From: Undaria pinnatifida
Lineage: Eukaryota > Sar > Phaeophyceae > Laminariales > Alariaceae
Length of the DNA: 64,000 nt
Assembly (NCBI GenBank): GCA_012845835.1
Contig: JABAKD010000003.1
Coordinates: 3,220,212 to 3,284,211 of the forward strand
Direction of reading: 5' to 3'
How positions within the stretch are numbered: position 1 is the stretch's first letter; each line of letters opens with the position of its first letter. The notes under the pieces are model-generated. The model was not told where the DNA came from and ran no database searches. It saw only the letters and a list, made by a program, of their open reading frames with translations. A program made the position numbers and the translations under genes. Shown here in pieces: positions 47,753 to 58,300 of the stretch.

Positions 47753-48076
47753 GTGTTGATTACTTTCGACTCGGTCAAGCGGTCAGTGTACTGGTTCGAT
47801 CAGTGTACATTTGACGTGAGATCAGACAACAGCTACCAGTACATACTGGATTACATCACCGTACTGGGCGCCAGTATCTTGAATACGCGATATGTTTTCG
47901 GGGATTGCTCGCCGAGCTCAGCGAGCAGGACCGCGAAACTTCCCAGTTGGCGGCGCGTGACACGTGTGGAGGCACAGCTGCGAGCGCGTGGCCGTCGGGA
48001 CCCTGAGGCGGAAGCTATCGGCCACGGTCAAAACACCGTTTTAAAAAACTACTTGCAAGAAAATTTGGCCGTTTGA
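47753..48076 (+). CDS. Candidate exon, unrecognised
   Basis: Open frame including VYWFDQCTFDVRSDNSYQYI and LDYITVLGASILNTRYVFGD, then an Arg-rich stretch. It is GC-rich relative to its surroundings. No domain is recognised with confidence. It may belong with the two open segments at 48241-48411 and 48422-48553. Confidence 0.2.
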   Translation: MLITFDSVKRSVYWFDQCTFDVRSDNSYQYILDYITVLGASILNTRYVFGDCSPSSASRTAKLPSWRRVTRVEAQLRARGRRDPEAEAIGHGQNTVLKNYLQENLAV

Positions 48077-48240
48077 GGAATAGCCAAATCAGACAGTAAA
48101 CCCTAAGCGCGTGTAAAATTTCGATCAAGACAGCCAGACAGACAGACAGCTCGGAGAATAATAGCGTCAAACGTCTGATATTGTGATCGACTCTTGGGCT
48201 GAAGAACGTTAACCGTCATATATTAGTACATATGTTGCAG

Positions 48241-48411
48241 GTGGGTCGTGGCATATACCTTTCCTGCCTGGTACCCTACTTTGCATTACTATCCTTCAAC
48301 TGTCCGCAAGACATAGACGCCTTTTATCTGGACAAGAGCTTATTAAGAAAAATGATCTACTCGTACCCTTACCCCATCATTCTTGGCTTTACCGCATATT
48401 TTATATGTTAA
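48241..48411 (+). CDS. Candidate exon encoding a hydrophobic segment
   Basis: After a convincing acceptor atgttgcag: VGRGIYLSCLVPYFALLSFN, CPQDIDAFYLDKSLLRKMIY, SYPYPIILGFTAYFIC, stop. Two hydrophobic stretches could span membranes. Unrecognised. Confidence 0.22.
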   Translation: MGRGIYLSCLVPYFALLSFNCPQDIDAFYLDKSLLRKMIYSYPYPIILGFTAYFIC

Positions 48412-48421
48412 TAATCAAGAG

Positions 48422-48553
48422 GTTACAATCGACTTGAAGGGAGGATCAGAAAAAGACAGCAGCAGTACCCCGGGACACTGGCTCTTTTTCAGCTCGAACG
48501 GGCATCCAGGGAGACTGGACCTCTTCAAGTTCGACCACGAGGGGACGACTTAA
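48422..48553 (+). CDS. Candidate last exon, unrecognised
   Basis: 43 codons: VTIDLKGGSEKDSSSTPGHW, LFFSSNGHPGRLDLFKFDHE, GTT, stop at 48551. The acceptor context (tcaagag) lacks a pyrimidine tract. Protein-like composition is the only support. Confidence 0.2.
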   Translation, partial: VTIDLKGGSEKDSSSTPGHWLFFSSNGHPGRLDLFKFDHEGTT

Positions 48554-49559
48554 CACCCCCCCCCTAATTCGCACGACACCAACAACTTACGACCTGACTG
48601 GATATGGCCACCGAGCATCAATAGAAAGACACGAGAAAAACGGACACAGAACGCAAATCATACAACCTACTTACTCGTAGCTCTACCTACGCAAAAACAC
48701 ACCGGATGCAAGACAAAAACGTCGAAAACCTTTTTCGAACTGCAAAAAGCCGGAAGCAAAGCTTGTACTTCCCTACAAAACGGCGTCACAGCAACACTCC
48801 CAGGGGGCTATACTCCTCAGAAAAAGGGTGACCGGCGCAAGGCACAGCAACACTCCCTTCGGGCTTTACCACTCCGCCTTCCTCCCTCCCGCTCCTCCTT
48901 CCCTTTACCCCCAAGCGGTACATTACTGCCGCTTCCATCGAGGGGTCCTCATACTCTCAACCCCCCAGAATAGAAGCAGACAGTACACAGCAGTGGTACA
49001 AGAACACAAGAAAAAGAAGAAAAGAAAAGAAAGAAAACCTCCAAGGAGAGACGAGTAGAACGCCAAAATACACAAAAACGTACATAATAGAGGTAATGTA
49101 AGAGCCAAAGCTCTGGTGCAAGCCCCCCCCCCCCGGCTCGATCGAGCCCGCCCCCGCCCCGATCGAGCGCCACTGCTACCTTAAGGGAGACAGTGACGGC
49201 GGCAAAAGATGCTCAGCTCGAGGTCCTTTTTTCAAGTAGTAAGCAGATTTAACCAACGAGTAATAGTAGTTGTAGACAAGGAAGAAAAAAAGGAGAAATA
49301 CAAAAAAAAATCAACGGGTAGCCTTAGTTAGACTCAACGCACCGCGCACGGCTCATAGACGACAGCGCCACATTCTTGAGCACATGCGAACGCCCCCCCC
49401 CCCTCCCCACAAAACGCCTTCCTTTACCCCCCCCCCCCCTCCGCCCCGCCCCCCGCGCGCCTGCTTCAAGAGTTTGCTTTGCGGACCCTACCTACTTTAC
49501 GAAACTCAAGCAGGATACCGAAAATCAAACCGTGGGTAACCCAAAAAGTCGAACATTCT

Positions 49560-49735
49560 TTTCAGGAGTCGGATCATGGTGACTCGTTCACAAGTCGGGT
49601 CATTTCTCGCGGGTCGGTTCGGCCCAACCCGTTATGTTTCGCGGGTCGGGTCAGGTCACGGTGACCCACTCGATCCGATCCGTGTGATTGAAATTGTCCT
49701 GGGCCAGTTCAAGTCCCGATCCGGGGAAAGCCCTG
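49560..49735 (+). mobile_element. TIR element F1, diverged copy
   Basis: The right end GGGGAAAGCCCTG and several GCGGGTCGG blocks match the family. The left end is not preserved. Confidence 0.5.
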
Positions 49736-51455
49736 AAAATTTCAATGTTCTCCCTCCCGGCGAGGAAACTATAAAATAACCACCCGCCAAGCGCGAAACA
49801 TATGGGATTCCCGTAAGGCTGCGTCGGCGTTATCACGTTGGGTAAATCAGTTGTAGGTGCCTCTATCATCGGCCTCTTCTTTTGCCCGACTGACCCCCCA
49901 CCCACCAACCCATAGCGTTAGAAAAAAAACGAAAAACGGATAAAAATCAGTGTATGTACACGCATTCCGGGAGGACCACACTGATATGGTGCATTTAAAT
50001 CTCGTACAGCCGGACCCAAACGTCGCATTGAGGAGCTAGATCCCCATCTCGCGACACCTGAATCACCCTCCCCCCTTCCCCCCTTCCGAATGCATTTTTG
50101 GGCACAACCTTCCACCCGCTAACAGAAACGCCTGCTTACGTAGTACTATTCTCATTAAGGCTACCGCCCCCCACCTGGTGGCAAGGGGGGGGGGTCCCTC
50201 TGTAAGGGGGAGGGGGGGCTCCTTCGTTGTAGGGGGGGAAAGGTCGAATGACTGTCCATCTCCAAAAAAATAGTCCCGGTAACGTGCGTACGTGCCTTCC
50301 CGGCTGGCACAAACCGCCGATAATTTTCGAGACCACTCCTTGATTCCGAATTTTGCCGTCCGCTCGCCATACCCCTACAACAACTGCCATTCGACAGATT
50401 TAGGCAGTATCGGGGTTGGCGGCTGTTGCTCTCGCGCAATGAAAAACTGCGCTCTGTCTCACTAACAAGAAGCGATATAAGCGTAGGAATTCTCCGCGCG
50501 GTTCGTCGCAAGCACAAGAGCAAGGGTTAGACGCGTGACCGGTCATTTACCAAGTATCAAAAACAAGTTTGACACGATGGTCGGCAGTCTGCTAGATAGA
50601 GCGAAAGGATGACGGATGGAACTCCGAGACGGGTGGACTTCCGAGAGCTACTGAGTTCCGGATAAAGCTGCTCGGAGACAGCAGGCGACACAACAAAAAT
50701 GTCGCCCCTCCCTCCTTACTAGTTTGTACGGTACCCTCCTCGGCTCGAACTGGACCCCCATACCTCGAACGAGAACACCCAGCTCGCACGGGACCCCCCC
50801 CCCCCCCCCTACAACGGTAAGAAAAAACAAACTAAAAAGAAAAAAACGGGTGCGCTACTGTGCTGTGGTGGACCACTCGAAGGGGGTGTAGGATGGAACC
50901 GTTACAGGAGGCGAACTTAAGCCGCAAATCGTAAACGACCGACGGCGGGAGAGGGGGGGGAGGTGGGCTCCTCCTTCCCCCCCCCCCCCCCCCCCTCCGT
51001 ACAACATGCCGGTCGTTCACGCTATTCCACCGGGGGTAGCGCAGGAAGCTACCAGCCACAAATATATAAATGTAAGTGTGTGTGTGCGAAGCCATGGCGA
51101 CGATATGTGGCCCCGTCGTTTTTTTTTCAAGACGGCAACATACTGCGCAATGGTTTTTCGGTGAAAAAACCAAACCATTGGCGGGAGAGAGGTCGCGTCG
51201 TCGTCGTGGTCTCTCCTTGCTGCCCGCCAATTACAACCAACCATTTAACCAATAAAATCAGAACAATAAAATCAAACATTACAATCAACCAAATAAAATA
51301 AAATCCGTCGGCTCACTTCGCTCCCCGTTGAAGCTTTAACATGAAAAGCAAGTATACATAGGAAAATCCGTACAATTCAAAAAAATCGAACCGCCAAACA
51401 AACAAAAGCCAACCATCCAATCTACTGCCATCAACCAAACAACCAATCAACCACC

Positions 51456-51505
51456 AAATCAACCAACCAACCAACCAACCAACCAACCAACCAACCAACC
51501 AACCA
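51456..51505. repeat. (CAAC)n microsatellite
   Basis: About twelve CAAC units in a run, inside a longer CAAYC-rich stretch (51240-51540). Confidence 0.9.
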
Positions 51506-51739
51506 GTCAAAATCCACCCAGCCTTGACCAATCGATATATCTCGGTGGTTCGGGCGCTTTTTTTTTAACCAACCAAAGCCGGTCGAATCCCATGGACTGA
51601 AACCATATGGAACCGTCAAGAAGACCAATTAAAACAATCCAAACAATCACGGGACTCGTTGCAAGACCTCGCTCAAATCAACACACCGGACCTCCACTCA
51701 AACTCAACGCATCCATTTAGTAGCACACCACATCCTTGT

Positions 51740-52180
51740 ATACTGGCGACAAACTACTTGAAACTAGTATGTTTTTTTTCCAGTAGTTAAAAACTCCAAC
51801 CCCACTTCACTGCGCCCTCGCATTTGGCGACAAACAACTTGAAATTAGTGTAGAATTTTTTCCAGCAGTTAAAAACTCAAAACTCCACTCCACTGCACCC
51901 TTGTATTTGCCACAAAACTACTTGGAATATCGGTGTGGGTTTTTTTTTCCCAGTAGCTTTAAAAATTCAACTCATTTTATAACCCCTTCAGCACCGCATC
52001 CTCGATATTCTGCCACAAACTACTTGGAATTGGTGTGGGATTATTTTTTTTTAGTAGTTAAACTCAACCCTTTAACACTTCACCCTCGTGTTTGCGACAC
52101 ATGACTTGGAATTGGTGTTGGGTTTTTTCCAACACTTCTCCAACACCGCCCCCTTGCTCTTGTTGCCCCAAAATACTGGC
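51740..52180. repeat. Tandem CTACTTGGAATTGGTGTGGG array at the epimerase 3' end
   Basis: Six units with 70-100 bp period: GACAAACTACTTGAAACTAGT, GACAAACAACTTGAAATTAGT, CAAAACTACTTGGAATATCG, CAAACTACTTGGAATTGGTG, ACATGACTTGGAATTGGTG and a last diverged one. It ends about 30 bp from the epimerase stop codon and shares its core with the helicase intron array at 26560-26960. Confidence 0.75.
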
Positions 52181-52206
52181 GATGTGGTACAGGATTTTTG
52201 TGCCAG

Positions 52207-52374
52207 TTAGCATACAGGGGCAGCGTCGATACCCTCCGATTCAACATTCGAGTCCCCCTCGAAGCAAGTGTTTCCCTCGACCTTCACCTCGTAGTCCTTC
52301 GGCAGCTCATTTCCACTCCACATCACGCTCGTAGAGTTACGGAATCGCACAAAGTCGCCCGCAAACACGTTCTC
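52207..52374 (-). CDS. Epimerase last exon
   Basis: Acceptor tttctcag. Encodes [55 protein letters not shown] and TAA at 52207-52209. The family ends in a similar Asp/Glu-rich segment and PxC. Confidence 0.9.
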   Translation of the reverse strand, partial: ENVFAGDFVRFRNSTSVMWSGNELPKDYEVKVEGNTCFEGDSNVESEGIDAAPVC

Positions 52375-55300
52375 CTGAGAAAAACGAAAAAATAGTTCCA
52401 AATATTTAGGGAATGTAGGCGGGCGGGGGGGGGGGGGGGAGAGGGCGTCAACACTCTACTGTTCTGTCTGCGTTGGACATTATTCTCTTTTGGGATTTCC
52501 AAAAACATGGCTTTGCGCCAGATTAAGGGGGGGGAGTTGGGCCGAAGCAAGTCCTTCGGCTAGGTCTACGATAGCACTCAACAATATTGGGAGTTAACAA
52601 CTTTCCAATGTATGCCTCGACTTTTAATACGAAACCCGAGACGTTGCGTTATTTTTTATACTGAAAAAACTAGAATAGGATGTTGAACACACAACAGATG
52701 AATGTGTGCTTCTTTTCTAGAGAATTTCTCGCTGGTAAGTACGCCACGAGTATGTTGTTAATGACTAAACCCATAGTGCCGCTGTTCTTTAAAACAAAAA
52801 AAATGTTGTCACGTTAACTCGCCAGCTCAACCCGTGAGAGGGTTTTTACCCTAGCGACCTTCTGGACATGTCTTTGCCACAGGTGTCTTCCTTTCTCCCC
52901 CCTGTGGTGCCGCTGTTTAAACACAGGCCTGAAATTTTTGTTCCATTAGTATTTCGATTATCTGAGTAACATGAATACATTCCTAATATTGCCGCTGTTC
53001 ATACACAGGCCTGAACACGTTGTTCCATTCGAATTGTAATTTCCTGAGTCACATGACACGACTTTATTTTATTGCCGCTGTTCCTACACAGGCCTGAATA
53101 TGTTGTTCTAGTCGCACTCTAATTATATGAGCAATAGAGTACCAGGGTCCTCTCTTTCCTTCTCCCGTTGCCTTTCTCTCTTTTATTACCTCATTTGGCC
53201 AATTCGGCGTCTTTCAAACAAGAGCAATTTTTCTTCTTCACCACACGCGTTATCCACAGACAGTCAGTGTCACCTCTGCATCCTCTAGCAGAGGCAGTGC
53301 CCCAACAAGCGTAATTATTCAACAGGAAACACACCCTCTCCCTGCCCCGCATAAGGAATCGAGCCTTGCCAAAAAATGCATTACACGGTAGGAGAGCCCC
53401 TCGCTTGAGGAGCTAGCTCTACGCCTAACCCTGAACCTGACGTTTGACAAAATGAAAGCGCGCCCGTAGCAACGATCCTATGGCCTAGGCGTATAAAGAA
53501 CATCTCGCAGCGGAACTATATAATATAAGCTTTATAAAACATAGCAAATTATTGTGAAGCGTGCAATATTGGGCGGTTTGTCAGTGGAGGAGCTCCGTTT
53601 CTTTTCAGAAAAAAGGCCAAAAGGTGCTATTGCCCCTATCGAAGCACGCGTTCAAAACAAGAGTTTTACTACATAAAACTTGTGCATAATGATGCTCCTC
53701 TAGTGGCCAGCAGTTCGATATCTGGTCAAGACAAGGGTTGATTGAATCATCGATGGGTGACAGTTGGATGATGGCTCGATCCCGTCCGCCACGAAAGAGA
53801 CTGGGACGGCATTCGGCCCTGGCCGCGCCCATGATCGGCGCACCCGGCCTCCCCTAGTAACCCTTTGGAGGGAAAAAGCCGGAAAAAAAAAACGATTCTA
53901 CGAAGCAGCCAGGTCCCCTGGGGTACGGTTGTGTATCCGAACTGCATTGGGACGCGTGCTACGATAGAGGCGCAATACTTTTTTGTGAGGTTCCTCAATT
54001 TACCTCTCCCAGAAACCAATTAGGAGAAACACGAACATTGCTACCGGATGAACATTTCGATGGCCCACGTACACAACAAGAATCATGCAAAAAACAAAAT
54101 GGCCTATTTCAGACGATTTTGGGTTAAGGAGCCCCGTCATTCAGAAAACAGTTCGGGAGAAACGTGCCACCTCCATCGTAGCACGTCTTGGAAGGAGCCG
54201 TGTGACACGCGTGTATCATAGCAGGGGGATTCCCGTATTACTGCACGCTCCTCCCACTCTACTCTTTTGATAAAAATTGCAGTCGTCATTTTTTTTTGTT
54301 TCTGTTTTCTGTCTCCCAAAAGGTGAGGCGGTGTTTTGCCTTTAATTTTCCTCGAATGTGCTGTTCCAGGTGTGTGTTCTTCGCATGAAACCGACATTTC
54401 CACCCATCTACATCCAGCACAACCTGCCTCCGTGACGATACGTCCTAGAGAGACGAGCTTTGTGGTCAAAGACAACAAGGCAGCGATACACATTCCAAAT
54501 ACAGCAAGGTGATTCGGCCATGCAATGCCGACCACAACACGAGTGAAAAAATGTCAAGCGGTGCCGCCTTCTTGTTTACACCTCGGACGTGCTGTCCCTG
54601 GTGTCAATAACTTTTCATCGTTTTCGGCTTGCTGTTGTCTGATATTAGTTAAAGCAGGACATACCCTGCATCACATAAGGAGATTGAGAATTACACACAA
54701 TAATAAACGAAGATTTTCTTCATAGAACCTGAGTATCTAAGCGCTGTCGCGTTCTTACGTATACGTCGAATGCGCCGTCCCTGGTGTCGATGATCTTTCA
54801 TCGCCTTCGGCTTGCTACGAACTGATGCTAGAGTAGGCAAACACTACTTCACATAGGAAGTTGAGCATGGCACAAAACAAGAAACTACGATTTTCTTAAT
54901 ATGAAAGCGTCTCTTAAGCGGTGCCGGGTTCTTATTTATACCTCGAATGTGCTGTTCCTGGTGTCGATGATCTTCATCGTCTCCGTCTTGCCGAGGATGT
55001 TGTTCCCAGAGAAACGGTTGTACCCAGGCTTCCCATCCGATCCAGGGACCTCTGGAATATCTGATCCTTGGTCTGTTGCGGCGGCGTTAAGTGGGGATTG
55101 GGGTGGGTTTGAGTGGTGGCTGGGTTCTGTAATTTGCCAGTTTTCGCATCACATGTACGGTGGGGTGGGACTGGGGTGGGATTTGTCCTGAGCTTTTGCC
55201 TGGGGTGGGATTGGAAGGGGTCGGATAGGATGGAATGGGATGGAATGGGACGGGATGGGGCGGGCTGGGGTGGGTAGAGCATGACAGATGAGTTTTGTTA

Positions 55301-58300
55301 GTAACGTCTATTGCCTCACAAATTGCATACCGGTGTGCAGCACGCGAGCAAGTGCCTGCTTGATCACTCACACATGAAAACTGCGTAGGTTGCGGTGCTG
55401 TTTGTGTCGGTGGGAGCGGTCGCCTCGGTGGTGTCGAAGATGTTGTCGTAGATGTCATTGTTGCTCGACCCCAAGCTTAGCCGGATTCCAACTGCGCGGG
55501 GGGGGGGGTGAAGGGTGGGAGAAGGTAAACAATGTCAGACGAGAGAGATAGTACAGCAAGTAGTGACGTGGCGGTTGGTTTAGCTGCACGGCAATACTAG
55601 TAGTAGCAGAAGCAACTTTGACTGTCTTTAGTCACGGGAAGTTGAACAAGGGTCGGCAGTGAGCAGCAGTAGCAGCAGCAGCGCTTCTGACTATAGTACT
55701 GGCAGTTAAATCGAAGTAGCAGTGACAGCATAGTCCACAGCAACAGCAGCAGTAGCAATAGTACATCATTACTTGTTTCCAACTCCGCACTCTCATAGTA
55801 TTTTGAGCGAACTAGCAGCGGCAGTGGCAAGTCAAAAGTTGCGGTAAGGATAGCAAACTATCATACGCACGCTACGGTAGAGGTACACCCTTGTTTTCTG
55901 GGATGCCTTGCTTAACGCCTGAACAGCTGGAAACCTTTTTTGGAGGAAAATACTTGGAATTAGTATAGGGAGGGGTTTTGGGCCTCTGAAGGGGTTAACG
56001 CTTTGAGCACCGCACTCCCTAAATGGGAGAGAACGCTTGGAATTAGACTAGGACTCTTTTTTGGAACTGGGAAAGGGTTAAGGAGCTCTATATACCTCAC
56101 CCAAATAAAAAAATGGCGAAAAACGAAAATTGTAACCCGATGCGCAATCCCATGGATGGCCTATTAATATACCAGGTAGGTATTTTAATAGGTATTCAAC
56201 GAAGAACAGTGCGAAAAACAAGAATTAAATTCCGACGACAGTGGGTGATGGAGCCCCGTCGTTCAGAAACCTTTTTACTTAGCCAAAAAGTGGTATACCT
56301 TTAAACGTCTATCGCAGCACGTGTTGTTGTTGTAGTTGTTGTAGTTGTTGTAGTTGTAGTTGCTGTTGTGGTAGTTGTTGTAGTTGTTGTAGTTGTTGTA
56401 GTTGTTGTAGTTGTTGTAGTTGTTGTTGTTGTTGTTGTTGTTGTCGTCGTCGTTGCTGTTGCTGTTGTTGTCACGTCAACTAGCATAATCGTCACAGAAC
56501 AGGCTCTAGTCACTCTGGAGTGGAAGAATACCCCAGGGTGAAACAAACAAACAAACCAAGAGTGGTGACACTTACGTTTTCTACAGCTGAGGCAAGTCAT
56601 ACATCCGCCAAAACACAATTGCGTTGCCGGCCAAAGTTAAGCCTTTTTCACAATAATAACTATAAATAGTAGTCATCCCCTTACATCGGTTGTCGTGGAA
56701 GTTGTTGCCGAATATCTTGGTGTTGGAAGTCTCGAAGATAGCCGCCCCCGCATCCCCGTTTAGGTAGGCTTCGTTGTTGGCGATGGTGGAGTCATCGCAG
56801 CTCCGGTGGAGCATGATTCCGTTCCTTCCGTTGTCGTGGACTAGGTTCCCCGAGATCGTCAAGTTATTGCACCGCTTAGAAGCAACTAAGTTGTTTTCGT
56901 AGCGATAATGGGAGAACGTGGGGGCGGGAGTTGGGGTATGTCAATGAACGCGCATGCAAAGGTTGAGGGGGGGGTACTCATTTGATGCGGGGTGTACTCA
57001 TTTCATGCTTGACCGTAGTCGTATGACCTCGTGTTTATTGCGTTCGGCACTACATGGCCGAATCACCTTGCTGCGATTAGGAAGCGCATCTCCGTGTTGT
57101 GGTTTGTGACCACAGAGTGAGCTCGTCTATATAGGAGGAGATATAGGCACAGAACTGCTTGCGCTGGACGGAGATGAGCGGAATTTCTGGGATTTCTAAC
57201 ACCTCCCGACCCGATTCGATTCGACTCGACCCGCAATTTTTTTAAAAGACTTTCTGTGACCCGATCCGCGAGTCGGGTCATGCCGTGAAAAATCCTTTTT
57301 TTTTCACGGATGCCAGTCTCTCACGACTACTGAGGCGGCCGGGTGGGGGAGGGGGAGGGGGGCGGACACAGACACACACGCACACGCAAACAAAAACTAA
57401 ACAATAATGGAAAAATCGCACGGAACGAAACAGCGTACAAAGCAGCAAAAAAATAGTGGAAGGACCGAAAGAAATAACTCACTTATGCCGTGCCACCCGT
57501 TGTCGTGCACGTGGTTGTTCGCGATCGTGGCGTGGTCGCTGTCATCGTGGGGGTCGAAGCCGTAGCCGACGTTGTCGTGCACGTGGTTACCGCTCCAGTT
57601 TCCACCCTTGTGGCCGAACGAGTAGTGCCCGAAGAACTGGTTGTGGATCTCCGAGTCCGTGATGTCTCCATATACGGCCACCTTGTCCAGAAGAGCATGG
57701 TAATACGAGGTACGTGCAACGGGGTATATATGGGAATAGGGTAGGCAAAGTACTACGAGATTTTCCAAGTTCTCTATATTGCTGAATCCATTTATACCCG
57801 GTATTCTTTGGGGCATGCCCGTTATACGCCGTCGGCGTTTTGTAACCATCACACTCGAATCGCACGCTGGCCGTATGTAACAAGACTTCGCGTTTTGAAC
57901 CATGCTCTATCCTAACGTTATTACACACATGCTTCACCACACGCTTAGCCATTTGGAAGATTTCGCGTCCATTCCTATTCATTTTTTTACACCCCGCGCT
58001 GCTCACATTGTCCATGATGTCCATGTTTTCGTGGTTGCTGCAAAGTCCCCGGACCTTGTAAGAAATTCCGTAGCTTTCCGCGTTGTAGTAACCCAAATCT
58101 ACGCTCCGAGTTTTCATGTGACCGGAAGGGGGGGTATAGCGGGGCAAGGGGGAAATCATTGTGACTTAAAACATATGGAGGAAACCCGGACGAGGTTTAC
58201 CAACAGCACCACCACCAGCAGCAATGAGCAGCAAGACTATCGTCACCAACACCAACACCAACACCAACGTTACCACCGCCACCCACCACCCACTACCACC

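Larger units (their letters stand above)
48554..52206. other. Spacer downstream of the epimerase
   Basis: No gene supported. Holds poly-C/G tracts near 49120, 49395, 49430, 50190, 50790 and 50980, an F1 copy (about 49560-49735), a (CAAC)n run (51456-51505) and the TACTTGGAATTAG array (51740-52180). Confidence 0.5.

Noticed and set aside
47753-48076. Chitin-synthase-like similarity of LDYITVLGAS
   Set aside because: Only a few residues agree and the flanking conserved blocks of that family are absent.
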